A DNA stretch of 64,000 bases from Massilia soli (GCF_016809835.1 NZ_JAFBIL020000009.1:154720-218719); one strand, 5' to 3'; shown: positions 8,867 through 18,586, numbered from the stretch's first letter. The notes: a model not told the origin generated them from the letters alone. A program made the numbers and translations.

Positions 8867-9241
8867 CTACTTCACCGCGAAGCGCACGCTGACAACCGTT
8901 TTGTCTGCCAAGGTGACCGCGGCAACGGCCTTGCTTCCCTTTGCCAGTACCGCGTCGCTTTTCGCCACCAGCATGTTGCCGCCGGCAGCTTCAAGCGGCA
9001 CCGCGGTTTTTTGCGCGCCCTTCAGCACGGTCAAGGTGCCGCTGACGCCTGCCGTCGGCAAGTCCTTGCCATGGTCGTCGACGAAGATCGTGGTCTTGCC
9101 ATCCTTGCTGACCAGTTCGAACGACAGGTCGCCCGCAGTCTGCACGATGCCGCCATGCTTGGCCTTGCTGCCGTGTGCCACCGCGTTGCCCGACAGGGCC
9201 AGGGTTGCAGCAACAGCTGCGAGTGCGATCAATTTCTTCAT
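8867..9241 (-). CDS. Small periplasmic protein of the RND operon
   Basis: This is a 124-residue protein with a clean signal peptide (MKKLIALAAVAATLALSGNAVA) and an immediate HGSKAKHGGIVQ segment that recalls the histidine-containing N-termini of CzcB-type adaptors. The rest is a beta-rich domain without cysteine. It is the last gene of the minus-strand efflux operon, 56 bases after the pump gene. A periplasmic metal chaperone or assembly role is inferred from position and the histidines; no named family was recognised. Confidence 0.7.
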   Translation of the reverse strand: MKKLIALAAVAATLALSGNAVAHGSKAKHGGIVQTAGDLSFELVSKDGKTTIFVDDHGKDLPTAGVSGTLTVLKGAQKTAVPLEAAGGNMLVAKSDAVLAKGSKAVAAVTLADKTVVSVRFAVK

Positions 9242-9297
9242 TCTATTTCTCCAAGAGTGTGGCGGCTCAGGAAGGGCGCCGCCACCAGGCCCTTATC

Positions 9298-12200
9298 TTA
9301 AAATGCTTCCTTTTCGTCCGAGCCGACCAGCGCTTCGAGCGGCGCGCGTCCCACCAGCCAGAAAATCAGCGGCGTCAGCAGCGAGTCGAGCACCGTCGAG
9401 CTGATCAGGCCGCCAAAGATGACGACCGCCACCGGATGCAGGATCTCCTTGCCCGGCGCGTCGGCCGCCAACAGCAGCGGCAGCAAGGCGAATGCCGCCA
9501 CCAGGGCGGTCATCAGCACCGGGGTCAGGCGTTCGAGCGAGCCGCGCACGATCATCGGCCAGCCGAAGGTTTCGCCTTCGAACTTGCACAGGTTCACGTA
9601 GTGGCTGACCTTCAGGATGCCGTTGCGCGTCGCAATACCGGCCAGCGTGATGAAGCCGACCATCGACGCCACCGACAGCGACACGCCGGCGATCCACATG
9701 GCGATCACGCTGCCCACCAGGGCGAACGGAATGTTGCCCATGATGATGAGAGCCAAGGTCGTCGAGCGATAGCGCGAATACAGCACCAGGAAGATCAGCA
9801 CCAGCGACGCCAGCGACAGGCCGACGATCAGCCGCTGCGCCTGCTCCTGCGCCTGGAACTGGCCTTCAATGCTGACGAAGTAGCCATCGGGAAGCTTTGC
9901 CGCTGCAACCGCTTGGCGGACATCGGCGATCACGTCGGACATGTTGCTGCCATCGGTATTGGCGTACACGACGATACGCCGGCGGCCGTTTTCGCGCCCG
10001 ATCTGGTTGGGGCCATCGCCTTCTTCGACGGTGGCGATCGACGACAGCGGAATCCGTCCGGCCGGGCTGTCGATCATGACCTTTTCCAGATCCTGGGGCG
10101 AACGGTTGGCATCGGACAGGCGCACGACCAGGTCGAAGCGGCGCGCGCCGTCGATGATCTGGGTCACGCGCGTGCCTTCGGCCAGCGCTTCCAGTACGGC
10201 CAGCACCTGTCCGGTCGCCAGGCCATGTTGCGCCGCCTTGCGGTAATCGACATGCACCTTGATCTGGGGGATCAGCACCTGGCGCTCGACCGACAGGTCG
10301 ACCAGTCCCGGGACCGTAGCCAGCGACGCGCGCAAGCCGTCGGCCAGCCCGCGCAGCGTGTCCAGGTCGTCGCCATAGATTTTCAACGCGATCTGGGCCC
10401 GTACGCCCGACAACAGGTGGTCGAGACGGTGCGAAATCGGCTGTCCTATCGCCACCGATGCCGGAATGGCGGCCAGCTGCGAGCGGATGCTGGCCATGAC
10501 TTCCTCGCGGCTGCGACCGGAGGCCTTCAGGTCGACGTCGATCTCGGACGAATGCACACCCTCGGCGTGCTCATCGAGTTCGGCGCGTCCAGTGCGCCGC
10601 CCGACCTTGGTTACTTCGGGCACCTGGCCAATCAGGGTTTCCGCCAGTGCGCCCATGCGGTTGGCCTCCGCCAGCGAGGTCCCGGGCGTGAAGGTCATCC
10701 CCATGACGAGCGAGCCCTCGTTAAATGCCGGCAGGAATGCGCGCGGGAAGAACGGCACCGAAGCCGCGGCGGCGATCACGACAATCAACGCCAGCGCCAG
10801 GATCGCGCGGATGCGCCCGAACGACCAGTTGAGGACAGCGGCATCCCACGCTTTCAGGCGCCGCACCACCGGACTGTCGCCCTTGTGCAGGCGCTTCATG
10901 CGCGGCAGCAGGTAATACGCCAGCGCCGGCGTGACCGTCATCGACACCAGCATCGACGCCAGGATCGACGCGATGTAGGCGATGCCAAGCGGCGCGAACA
11001 GGCGGCCCTCGATGCCGGGCAGGGCGAACAGGGGCACGAACACCAGCACCACGATGACGGTCGCGTAGACAATCCCCGAGCGCACTTCGACCGACGCGCG
11101 CCAGATCACCTCAAGCACCGACAGGCCGCTCTCGCCACGCTGCTTCAGGCGCCGCACGATGTTCTCGACGTCCACCACCGCATCGTCGACCAGTTCGCCG
11201 ACGGCAATCGCCAACCCGCCGAGGGTCATCACGTTGATCGACTGGCCAAGCAGGTGGAAGGCCAGCGCCGTGACGCCGAGCGACAGCGGGATGGCGACCA
11301 GCGAGATCAGCGTGGTGCGCACGCTGAGCAGGAAGGCGAACAGCACGACCGCGACCAGGATGGCGCCGTCGCGCAGCGCCTCCACCACATTGCCGATGGA
11401 GGAATCGATGAAGTTAGCCTGGCGGAACAGCACCACGGGCGCCGCCAATCCCTTCGGCAGCCCCTGTTTAAGCTCGGCGAGCGCGGTTTCGATGTCGCGG
11501 GTCAGGCGAACTGTGTCGCCAGCCGGCTGCTTCTGGACGCTGACGATGACCGCCGGTTTACCGTTCAGGCCGGCATCGCCGCGCTTGAACGCGGCCGCAT
11601 AGCGCACCGTCGCAACCTGTTCAAGCAGCACGGGCGCGCCGTTGCGGTATGCGACCGCCAGGCCCTTGGCGTCGTCCAGCTTGTTGGTGCGGCCGAGGTT
11701 TCGGATCAGGTATTCGCGGCTGTTCAGGTCGATGAAGCCGCCGCTGGTGTTGGCTGCGAACCCGCGCAGTGCGGTGGTGACCTGGTCGAGCGAGATACCG
11801 AACTGGGCCATGCGAGCGGTATCCGGCTCCACCCGCAACTGGCGCACTTCGCCGCCGATCGGAATCACCTGCGACACGCCGGGAATCGACAGCAGGCGCG
11901 GGCGCAGCACGAAGTCGGCGTATTCGCGCGCCTTCATCGGATCGGTCACCGTCACATCGATCGGCAGTGCGATCAGCATGATTTCGCCCATGATCGACGA
12001 CACCGGCCCCATCATGGGGGCAAGGTCGCCCGGTAGCTGCTCCTTAACCAGCGCGATGCGCTCGGACACCAGCTGGCGGTTGCGGTAGACGTCGGTACCC
12101 CAGTCGAATTCGGCGTAGACGATCGACAGCCCCACGCCGGAGACCGAGCGCACGCGGGTGACCCCAGGCATGCCGTTAAGCGCCGTCTCGATCGGGAACG

Positions 12201-12396
12201 ACACCAGCTGCTCGACTTCCTCCGGGGCCATGCCGCCGGCCTCGGTCAGCACCGTCACCACTGGCTTGTCGAGATCGGGGAACACATCGACCGGCGTGCG
12301 CCAGGCCGTAAAGGCGCCGTAGATCATCAGCAGCAGGGCGGCCGCCAGCACGAACAGCCGGTTTCTCAGGCTAAAGCTCACAATGGAATTGAACAT
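9298..12396 (-). CDS. Heavy-metal RND efflux pump, atypical HME group
   Basis: This is a 1032-residue inner-membrane proton/metal antiporter of the HME-RND family, with the usual twelve transmembrane segments and two large periplasmic loops (for example [18 protein letters not shown] N-terminus and [18 protein letters not shown] near TM11). The diagnostic TM4 segment reads [15 protein letters not shown], unlike the DFG-x3-DGA-x3-VEN of the two CzcA copies in this window and unlike the [13 protein letters not shown] of CusA. This matches a group whose substrate is not settled. It is followed by the small periplasmic protein and preceded by its adaptor gene with 7 bases between. Confidence 0.9.
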   Translation of the reverse strand: MFNSIVSFSLRNRLFVLAAALLLMIYGAFTAWRTPVDVFPDLDKPVVTVLTEAGGMAPEEVEQLVSFPIETALNGMPGVTRVRSVSGVGLSIVYAEFDWGTDVYRNRQLVSERIALVKEQLPGDLAPMMGPVSSIMGEIMLIALPIDVTVTDPMKAREYADFVLRPRLLSIPGVSQVIPIGGEVRQLRVEPDTARMAQFGISLDQVTTALRGFAANTSGGFIDLNSREYLIRNLGRTNKLDDAKGLAVAYRNGAPVLLEQVATVRYAAAFKRGDAGLNGKPAVIVSVQKQPAGDTVRLTRDIETALAELKQGLPKGLAAPVVLFRQANFIDSSIGNVVEALRDGAILVAVVLFAFLLSVRTTLISLVAIPLSLGVTALAFHLLGQSINVMTLGGLAIAVGELVDDAVVDVENIVRRLKQRGESGLSVLEVIWRASVEVRSGIVYATVIVVLVFVPLFALPGIEGRLFAPLGIAYIASILASMLVSMTVTPALAYYLLPRMKRLHKGDSPVVRRLKAWDAAVLNWSFGRIRAILALALIVVIAAAASVPFFPRAFLPAFNEGSLVMGMTFTPGTSLAEANRMGALAETLIGQVPEVTKVGRRTGRAELDEHAEGVHSSEIDVDLKASGRSREEVMASIRSQLAAIPASVAIGQPISHRLDHLLSGVRAQIALKIYGDDLDTLRGLADGLRASLATVPGLVDLSVERQVLIPQIKVHVDYRKAAQHGLATGQVLAVLEALAEGTRVTQIIDGARRFDLVVRLSDANRSPQDLEKVMIDSPAGRIPLSSIATVEEGDGPNQIGRENGRRRIVVYANTDGSNMSDVIADVRQAVAAAKLPDGYFVSIEGQFQAQEQAQRLIVGLSLASLVLIFLVLYSRYRSTTLALIIMGNIPFALVGSVIAMWIAGVSLSVASMVGFITLAGIATRNGILKVSHYVNLCKFEGETFGWPMIVRGSLERLTPVLMTALVAAFALLPLLLAADAPGKEILHPVAVVIFGGLISSTVLDSLLTPLIFWLVGRAPLEALVGSDEKEAF

Positions 12397-12403
12397 GCGC
12401 CGC

Positions 12404-13522
12404 TTACCTGATCTGGTTGATCAACGCGGTGCCGGACACAACGACGCGATTGTCGCCGCTCAGCCCTTTAACGATCACCACCGTTTTGGCGTCGAGCGCC
12501 TTCGCCTCCACCGGCAGCGCGATGAAGCGCTGGGCCCCGGATTTGATCCAGACCACCGTCTCGTTAGCCGGGTTGCGCGCCAGCGCTTCGGCTGGCAACG
12601 CGATGCCTTTGACCGTGGTGCGCAACTTGGCGAGCACGGTCACCGGCTGCCCGATCGCAAGGCCGAGATCGCCGCCGCTTGCGCGGAAGTTCAGGGGCAG
12701 GGCGCCATCGCGCAGCGCGCGTGCGCCGCCCAGCAAGGTCAGCTTGACGGAAGGGGACTGCAACAGCGTGGCTTCGCTAATGCGGCCGGCAAGCGACACA
12801 TCGGTCGCCAGCGCTTCGACCAGCATGCGCGCGGGATCGACGATATCGAACAGCACCTCGCGCGACTCGACGATTTGCCCATTCAGGATAGACGCGCTGG
12901 CGATCACGCCGCTGGCGGGCGCGCTAATGTTCTCGACGCCACCGATGGAGGCCGCCACGGCGCGTTCGCGGCCGATGACGCTGGCCAGTTCGGCCCGGGC
13001 TGCCTCGATGTCCTTGGCGGGCACCGTGCCTTCAAGGGATTCAAGGCGCTTCACACGGCTGGCCAGCATGGTGCGGTTGGCGCGCAGGTCGGCCAGCTGG
13101 GCGGCCTGGTTTCCGCGCTCGATCGCGCCGTCGACCGGGCGGATGCGGGCCAGGACCTGGCCTTTGCGAACCTGCTGGCCAGCAACCGGAAGGCCCGCTG
13201 GCCCTGGCTCGATGCGACCGGAAAACGGCGCCTGGACACGGCCGCCCGCGTTCGCGTCGATGCTGGCGCGGCCGTTCAGCTCGACCGTCAGCGGATGCTC
13301 GGCTTCCTGCGCCATAAGCGTCCGGATTGCCATGCGGCGCTGGGCCAGCTTCGGCACATTCACGCTGCCGTCGGGCAGGCGCGCCAGGCCGCCGCCTGCG
13401 CCGCTTACCTGGTTATCGAGATGCTCGCCATTCGGGCCATGGGCGCCGGGAGAGGCAAGGGCAGGGCTGGCCAGCGCTGCGCTCAACACGCAGGCGGCGA
13501 GTCGGTAATGGAATGATGTCAT
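12404..13522 (-). CDS. RND periplasmic adaptor (membrane fusion protein)
   Basis: This is a 372-residue adaptor. The ATG at 13522 is chosen because it starts a signal peptide ([18 protein letters not shown]) and sits one base after the previous stop. The mature N-terminus begins [13 protein letters not shown], then the barrel-sandwich (lipoyl) halves [14 protein letters not shown] and [14 protein letters not shown] flank a coiled-coil hairpin ([27 protein letters not shown]). It links the pump at 9298 with the outer-membrane channel at 14069. The GAHGPNGEH segment is shared with the 182-residue neighbour. Confidence 0.88.
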   Translation of the reverse strand: MTSFHYRLAACVLSAALASPALASPGAHGPNGEHLDNQVSGAGGGLARLPDGSVNVPKLAQRRMAIRTLMAQEAEHPLTVELNGRASIDANAGGRVQAPFSGRIEPGPAGLPVAGQQVRKGQVLARIRPVDGAIERGNQAAQLADLRANRTMLASRVKRLESLEGTVPAKDIEAARAELASVIGRERAVAASIGGVENISAPASGVIASASILNGQIVESREVLFDIVDPARMLVEALATDVSLAGRISEATLLQSPSVKLTLLGGARALRDGALPLNFRASGGDLGLAIGQPVTVLAKLRTTVKGIALPAEALARNPANETVVWIKSGAQRFIALPVEAKALDAKTVVIVKGLSGDNRVVVSGTALINQIR

Positions 13523-13523
13523 C

Positions 13524-14072
13524 TCAGATGTCCTTGCGGTTGGTACGGCGGCGTGCAAAGACCACGGCCGCGAGGATGGCTGCCGCGATGGCGATCCCGG
13601 TCACCCACGGCCAGGCATTGAGGTGCTCGTGTTCCTCGCCATGAATCTCGTTCACAACCAGCGTGCCCTCCAGCAGGTCGCTTTCGTCGCCCACAATCAA
13701 GGTGAACAACAAGGGATGGCTGCCGGGTTTGGACAGGGCTGCCAGCAATGCGGGATTGTCGATCGCATAGTCGCCAAGGTCGGCGTGAAACTTTGCCGGC
13801 GCCTTCAGGCCCTTGTACTCGACTTCCAGCGTGCCCCCCAGCACCGGTTCATTGGTCTCGTACCTGTCGATCATGATCGACAGCTCGCCGCCCGAAAGTT
13901 GGCCGACCAGTTCGAACGATTCGGTAAACGTCTCGATGCGCGGAAACGTGCCGCCTTCGGCGGTGGCGACCGCACCATCGAGGTGTTCGCCGTTGGGGCC
14001 GTGGGCGCCGGGAGATGCCAATGCGGCGGACGCGACCGAGAGCGCGAACAAGAATGTGGTCAACAACTTCAT
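13524..14072 (-). CDS. Membrane-anchored periplasmic accessory protein of the RND operon
   Basis: This is a 182-residue protein with a signal peptide (LLTTFLFALSVASAALA), a mature N-terminus [14 protein letters not shown], a soluble beta-rich middle, a HGEEHEH cluster near residue 145 and a C-terminal transmembrane helix (WVTGIAIAAAILAAVVFA) followed by RRRTNRKD, which would anchor it with the C-terminus in the cytoplasm. It overlaps the outer-membrane channel gene by four bases and abuts the adaptor gene. A role in delivering metal to the adaptor is inferred from the shared N-terminal motif and histidines. No named family was recognised. Confidence 0.75.
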   Translation of the reverse strand: MKLLTTFLFALSVASAALASPGAHGPNGEHLDGAVATAEGGTFPRIETFTESFELVGQLSGGELSIMIDRYETNEPVLGGTLEVEYKGLKAPAKFHADLGDYAIDNPALLAALSKPGSHPLLFTLIVGDESDLLEGTLVVNEIHGEEHEHLNAWPWVTGIAIAAAILAAVVFARRRTNRKDI

Positions 14073-15295
14073 GGAAGAATTCCTCGTGCTTGATTAACTT
14101 GGGCGTGCGCCAGGCCAAGCGCCACGCGCTGCTGGCGTACTGCCACATCGGCCTCGTGCGTCAGCGCGTTCGAGCGCAACACCTCGACGAGTGGGCGTTC
14201 ACCCAGGCGGAATGCTTTTTCGATCAGGGCCGTGTGTTCGTGCATTGCGGCGGCGCGGCGTGTGGCAGAGGCCAGTGCCGCCTCCGCGTTGCGCAGCTGT
14301 TCCTGGGCCAGGGCAGAATCCGATTCGACCAGGGCTTCCGCCTGGGCCGCTTCGGCCGCCGCCGCGGCGATCTGGGTGCGCGCCAGCGTTTCCGCCGGGC
14401 GATTGCGCGCCTCGCTGCCCAGCGGAATCTGCACGGCAAGTGCGATGCTGTTGGTCGGTTCGCCCAGGTTGCGCTCATGCTCGCGGCGCACCGATATGGC
14501 AACGCTTGGCGCAGCGCTGCGGGTCGCCTCGGCGAGCCGCAAACCTGCCTGCGCGCGCAATTCGGTGGCCCGGGCGGCGGTTAGGCGGGCGTTTGCCGGT
14601 AGCACTGCGTGGACCAACGATTCTGGTTCCAGCGGTGGCAGGTCGGCGATGCCGGTCAGCACCCGGTAGCGCGCCAGCGCTTCGGCCGCACGGGTCCTGG
14701 CAAGCGCGACGTCCACCTGCGCGGCCAGTACCTCTTGCTGGGCAAGCAGGCCGTCGCTGCGCGCCAGGTCGCCAGCGGTTACGCGGCGATCCACATCGGA
14801 AGACAAATCTTCCATGTGATGAAGGTGGTCTTCTTTCTCAGCGAGCGCCTCGCGGGCGGCGGCAGCCTCCCACAGCCGTGTGCGCACCTCGCCGGCAATC
14901 TCGAGGCGCGCCTGGCGCAGCTGGGCCGATACCTCTTCGGTACTGCGCGCGGCGGCCGCTTCGCGCGCCGACCTCTGTCCGGGCAGCCACAACGGCGCCG
15001 CCACGGATACCTCCGATTCGCGCTGGTCACGCAGGCTGGCGCCGCGGTCCGCGCGTTGCGAAAGGCCCAGGGTTGGCGAGCCGGCAATCCACGAGCGTGC
15101 GGAAGCGCGGGCGGCAGCCGTTTCGTCCTGGCGCGCTATCAGGGTGCTCAGGGCGGTCGAGCGCGACCATGCGCCCTCGACGGCGGATTTCAGGGTTGCC
15201 GCGCCGACGGGCGGCGCTGCGGGTGCGGCGACGGCAAGACACGGCCACGCGACTGCGGCAGCGGCAATAAAAAAGGACAAGCGAGCAACGCGCAT
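14069..15295 (-). CDS. TolC-family outer-membrane efflux protein (CzcC-like)
   Basis: This is a 408-residue outer-membrane factor. The start at 15295 has GGAG five bases upstream and opens a signal peptide (LSFFIAAAAVAWPCLAVAA). The protein has the two tandem helical repeats of the TolC/CzcC family, with long alanine- and glutamate-rich coiled segments such as RRVTAGDLARSDGLLAQQ and EKAFRLGERPLVEVLRSN. It provides the channel through the outer membrane for the adaptor and pump downstream. It is preceded by the CzcI-like gene with about 100 bases between. Confidence 0.88.
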   Translation of the reverse strand: MRVARLSFFIAAAAVAWPCLAVAAPAAPPVGAATLKSAVEGAWSRSTALSTLIARQDETAAARASARSWIAGSPTLGLSQRADRGASLRDQRESEVSVAAPLWLPGQRSAREAAAARSTEEVSAQLRQARLEIAGEVRTRLWEAAAAREALAEKEDHLHHMEDLSSDVDRRVTAGDLARSDGLLAQQEVLAAQVDVALARTRAAEALARYRVLTGIADLPPLEPESLVHAVLPANARLTAARATELRAQAGLRLAEATRSAAPSVAISVRREHERNLGEPTNSIALAVQIPLGSEARNRPAETLARTQIAAAAAEAAQAEALVESDSALAQEQLRNAEAALASATRRAAAMHEHTALIEKAFRLGERPLVEVLRSNALTHEADVAVRQQRVALGLAHAQVNQARGILP

Positions 15296-15400
15296 GTGTA
15301 CTCCGACGGATGATTGAAACAATCACCGAGGGCGTGCGCCGGGACGCGACATCATCGCGGCCCGGGCGTGTGGATTACGTAGGTAATCTCCCTCGGCGGC

Positions 15401-15760
15401 TTAGCCGAGGGCGAGGACAGGCGGACGAAGCGGACTGTCCAGGTAGGGATCGGGAATGAAGCAGGAAAATTCGGGCGCGGTTATTGACCCGAGCTGGTCA
15501 GGCGATGGTGGCTGCTTTGATATCCACACACCGGCAGGCTGCTGGCAATTGGAATGATCCAGGGTGTGCTGGGCCGACTCGTCGGAGTCGTCATAATGGA
15601 CGGAATCGTCATTGTCGTGATGGTGATGCTGAATTTGTTCTTCATGCGCGATTTCGTGCGCCAGGTTCACATCGGCACCGAACACGAAGGATCCCGCTTG
15701 CAAGGCGAAGCTTTGCAAGGGCAGGCACATCAGCAGCAAGAGACAGATGAGTCGTCGCAC
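15401..15760 (-). CDS. CzcI-like histidine/aspartate-rich exported protein
   Basis: This is a 119-residue protein with a signal peptide (LICLLLLMCLPLQSFA) and a central metal-binding-like stretch HEEQIQHHHHDNDDSVHYDD. Size, position as first gene before an outer-membrane channel, and the C-terminal proline-rich tail agree with CzcI, the small periplasmic protein that heads czcICBA operons. CzcI is thought to modulate metal-dependent induction. Two further members of this type are at 28833-29192 and, more divergent, 41690-42037. Confidence 0.65.
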   Translation of the reverse strand: MRRLICLLLLMCLPLQSFALQAGSFVFGADVNLAHEIAHEEQIQHHHHDNDDSVHYDDSDESAQHTLDHSNCQQPAGVWISKQPPSPDQLGSITAPEFSCFIPDPYLDSPLRPPVLALG

Positions 15761-15871
15761 GGGGATCCTTGAAATACGGCTGAATTATAACGCTCGCATG
15801 TAAGTCTTAGTACCGTTTTTTCGAGCTAAGGCCTTGAATGTATTGACTCGTCGGAAATAATGACACTGGTT

Positions 15872-15925
15872 TTACGTGTTTTCGAATTTACGCAAATTCA
15901 TGGCTAAAATGTACGAAACACGTAA
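15872..15925. repeat. Nested inverted repeat
   Basis: The outer arms TTACGTGTTTTCG (15872-15884) and CGAAACACGTAA (15914-15925) are inverted copies with one base difference. Between them GAATTT-ACGC-AAATTC (15884-15899) is a perfect inner dyad. Two dyads in 54 bases in an AT-rich setting at the edge of the gene-poor zone resemble a recombinase or regulator binding region. No adjacent recombinase gene supports a specific assignment. Confidence 0.5.
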
Positions 15926-16163
15926 TAGTCCTTGCGACGCGAGTGCGATCCTTAGTGGACCTGAATCTTCTGTCGAGGCGAATTTTCGCGCCTTATGCGC
16001 TTATTTCGCGTGCCTTGGAATTGGGGGCGGCATAAGACTGATACATAGGAGAAGCTTGCGCGGCGCGCCAACCCCAAACAGGTGAAACAGTCGTTCAGTG
16101 TGCTGCCGCGGGGACGCGGATGCTTCAATGTCTCCGCTTGCTGGTCTACCTGCAAAATCTATA

Positions 16164-16186
16164 GGTGGGGCACGCTGAACCCCACC
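16164..16186. repeat. REP-like hairpin with CACGCTGAA loop
   Basis: GGTGGGG and CCCCACC form a seven-base stem around the nine-base loop CACGCTGAA. A second stem-loop at 16770-16791 has a different stem (CCGGGG/CCCCGG) but nearly the same loop, so the two are probably related palindromic elements. Confidence 0.45.
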
Positions 16187-16404
16187 AATGCCAAAACTCG
16201 TTCACTTGTCCGGGCGCCCTGTCTCGGGGCAATGTCGACGGCGATACGCTCCCAGATGCCTTTTTGCGCAGGCCCTTGCCTGTAATCGCCCATGCCTAGC
16301 CCGCCAAAAGTTGTGTCGTCGAACCCAGCCGTTGTCCCCATCAATTCCCCGAGGACCTAAATGGAATATAATCTTTTATCAACCATGTTTCTGTTAATCA
16401 TCTT

Positions 16405-16710
16405 ATGACCGGGGATTTCCATGCGTTATCTGAGTAGACTTTCCCATATGTTCCACCCGACGCGATCACCGCCATAGGGCATTATTTACCGGTGCACACC
16501 AGCTCAGCGGACGAGTTCCCCCCCGGTCTGCGCGAGGCGGGTTCGATCCAGGAATAGCCGACGCGGGAACGCGTCGGGCAGATCAATACCCACAACGGCA
16601 ACCTGATGGTCCGCCATGTTGATTGCGCTGGAAAGGCAACCGTGGTTTTGATTTGGTCGTGCACCGCAACTATAACTAGCACAGCGGTCCGCCGGCCTGG
16701 CGCGGGCGTT
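16405..16710 (+). pseudogene. RHS/YD-repeat-like protein remnant
   Basis: From the ATG at 16405 the frame reads MTGDFHALSE, a stop, then TFPYVPPDAITAIGHYLPVH and EAGSIQE, a second stop, then RVGQINTHNGNLMVRHVDCA. A one-base shift then continues GNRGFDLVVHRNYN, a stop, and HSGPPAWRG. The order N-T-H-N-G-N-L...RHVD...GNRGFDL...RNYN is typical of the start of RHS/YD-repeat proteins (N-G-N-L followed by R-x-Y-N-S). Three stops and a frameshift show that it is dead. It is probably the relic of a polymorphic-toxin-type locus. Confidence 0.5.
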
Positions 16711-16747
16711 AGTCGCCTTTATTTGAACTGGAATAAAACGAAATAAA

Positions 16748-16791
16748 GGATATTTGCGAGAGCAAATATCCGGGGAGCACGCTGACCCCGG
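16748..16791. repeat. Perfect stem-loop with GAGA tetraloop plus adjacent REP-like hairpin
   Basis: GGATATTTGC (16748-16757) pairs perfectly with GCAAATATCC (16762-16771) around a GAGA loop. On the minus strand it is followed by TTTATTT, so it could work as a weak leftward terminator. The second hairpin, CCGGGG/CCCCGG with loop AGCACGCTGA (16770-16791), overlaps it by two bases and shares its loop sequence with 16164-16186. Confidence 0.45.
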
Positions 16792-17207
16792 CGTTCGATA
16801 GGAGCGAATCAGCTAGCGCTCGGGGACCATAAGCTTGCCTTGAAGAAGCTCAATCACACAAAGCGCAGGCAGAAATTCTGACAGGCAATAGCTGCACTTT
16901 TGCCCCGAAGACTATGGCAATTGGAAGCCTCTAGCTTATTTGACTTAACGTCGCCTTGATCAACTCGCTGGCGCTCTCGCGTGTTGCTGCGCGACAATAG
17001 AGCCATATGCGCGTTCGCTGCTGGTTTTCAGCGTCATGATGAATAGCCCCGCCGCTGATGGCATTGGCCAGCTACGGTTAGTGTCTGCCTGTAGCGTTTC
17101 ATCCGGTGAGAAAGGGAGCATTGAGCTTGGTTGAAAAATTTCTTGCGGCCCGCCTCCATATAGGCAGGCTCTTCAAAAGGTGTGAAAGAACGCCTGTCGA
17201 AGGCCCC

Positions 17208-17589
17208 TCATACCGAGCGTTTTGCAAGCGTTTCGTGGGCGAGATGAAAACCAGGAATCGCCAGGCGAACACGAAGTCCCGCGAGGTTGATGCGGGGACC
17301 GCGCGTTCCCTGACCGCAAGGTTCCGCAAGCACGTTCACGCTAACGAGCTCGGTGGACTGTTTCAGTGTGCCGATGATCCAGTAAACGTTGGTCGAGCTC
17401 TCCGAATTCCTGAGTTCATTCCAGTTTTTCCCTCGCCTCCCTTGAAATGCATGATTCCCAGCTTCGCGGTGACGCGGACAAACTCTTCGCAGGTCCGCAG
17501 CGCAAGATCGAGAGATTCGAGGACGTTCCACCAAACAGGACGATTGGGGCATCGATCCCTACCTTAATCTCATCCGTGATTTGTACCAT
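17208..17589 (-). pseudogene. Frameshifted gene of unknown family
   Basis: From the ATG at 17589 reading leftward the frame gives MVQITDEIKVGIDAPIVLFG, then coherent coding continues in a second frame as NVLESLDLALRTCEEFVRVTAK and GIMHFKGGEGK, then in a third frame as NWNELRNSESSTNVYWIIGT and LKQSTELVSVNVLAEPC. The parts join end to end, so two frameshifts in one former gene explain them best. The family was not recognised. Two base-calling errors in a live gene would look the same. Confidence 0.4.
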
Positions 17590-17924
17590 TGGCGCTCCGA
17601 TCGGTTAAGAAATTCGAATACCCCGGTTCTTACCAACTCGCCGGGCCAGCGCGTGGACGCGTTACCTGGGAGGAAGTCCTGGCTGAAGCACTGGGTAGCG
17701 CATCTATTGGGCACGATATGGCACCTGTCACTCAGCACTTTGCTTTTTGCAAGGGGCGCGGCACAATACGCAAAGCATCATAGCCTTGCTAACAGAAAAG
17801 CATCGCTCGTTACGCGGTCTCTGGCTTGCCATATTTCCGCATTGCATCTCATACCTTAGCGTGACATAGCAAGCCCCTAAGGCCCTCTATAATCGTACAT
17901 TCGGTACCACTGAACGATAGGACC

Positions 17925-18257
17925 ATGCGCATAACGTCCCCAACCCAAAGAATCATCTTGTATTTGGCCACGGGCTTTGCAGAAACTATAACGGTTGTCC
18001 TGGTCCTGCGATGGACGACCGGAATGGCTGGTGTATCGTCACTGATTCCCGCGTCAATCGGACTTTTTTTGTTCGCGTACCTGCTTAGCCTTCATACATC
18101 AAAGCAGAAGGCTTTCACCGGGTACGCAGCTGTTTTCCTACTGATCGTCATGCTGTTCGTTCTGACCGACGATCATGTCGACGCAACCGGGCACCACACC
18201 CGGCTTACATCAGGCGCAGCTGCCGCAATCCCGCATCGTGTGCCTCGCGTGGCATAG
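17925..18257 (+). CDS. Small membrane protein, YnfA-like
   Basis: This is a 110-residue protein with three hydrophobic segments (about 10-30, 38-58 and 66-82). The pattern ATGFAE...LIPASIGLFLFAYLLSLH...GYAAVFLLIVML-F...D matches the layout of the YnfA/UPF0060 small membrane family (AT.. E, P-A-x-x-S-L-x-L-F, LL-x-L-H, Y-A-A), although conservation is modest. The C-terminal 30 residues, including HVDATGHH, do not look membrane-embedded and may be a degenerate tail. It is isolated from other genes, convergent with the CzcP gene. Confidence 0.45.
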   Translation: MRITSPTQRIILYLATGFAETITVVLVLRWTTGMAGVSSLIPASIGLFLFAYLLSLHTSKQKAFTGYAAVFLLIVMLFVLTDDHVDATGHHTRLTSGAAAAIPHRVPRVA

Positions 18258-18586
18258 GATCCGGTCCAGAGTACCGGCTAGCTTCCAGCCAAAAATCATT
18301 TGGACGCACAACATCGACGCGCTATCAGCTCGATGAGGGTGTGGTTGGCCCTAGCATGCATCTTCTAAACCCGACCGACCTGTTGCCCCTCTGACGTGCA
18401 AGTACCGCCATTGCAAACTCCACGAGCGGTGAGCCTGTAGCACCGGTCAGTCCAGTCAGGCTCATGGCAAGTTCGTTAGCAGCTTAAGAGGCTTCGCTTG
18501 CTCACATGTCTCGTTCATTGGTGGCCCAACGGACAGGCTCTCCAGCTGCCGCGCGACCCACAGGGGACGCGCACGTTTGGCGATGG
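18258..18586. other. Intergenic stretch with no recognisable gene
   Basis: About 330 bases lie between two convergent genes. Short open frames exist on both strands but none has a ribosome site or recognisable motif. I see no obvious terminator hairpin with a T-run. Confidence 0.5.

Larger units (their letters stand above)
15761..17924. other. Gene-poor relic zone between chromosome-like DNA and the island
   Basis: No intact gene is credible over about 2.2 kb. The stretch holds a nested inverted repeat (15872-15925), two hairpins with a common loop (16164-16186 and 16770-16791), a perfect 10-bp hairpin (16748-16771), an RHS-like pseudogene (16405-16710) and a frameshifted pseudogene (17208-17589). 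Base composition is visibly more AT-rich than on either side. This pattern fits an insertion boundary that has accumulated and lost genes. Confidence 0.6.

Noticed and set aside
9175..12036. Very long plus-strand open frame (953 codons)
   Set aside because: It runs antisense to the RND pump gene, is rich in His/Arg/Gln as expected for a GC-rich shadow frame, and has no motif or ribosome site.
12383..13516. Plus-strand open frames of 360-377 codons
   Set aside because: They are opposite to the RND adaptor gene and show no recognisable domain.
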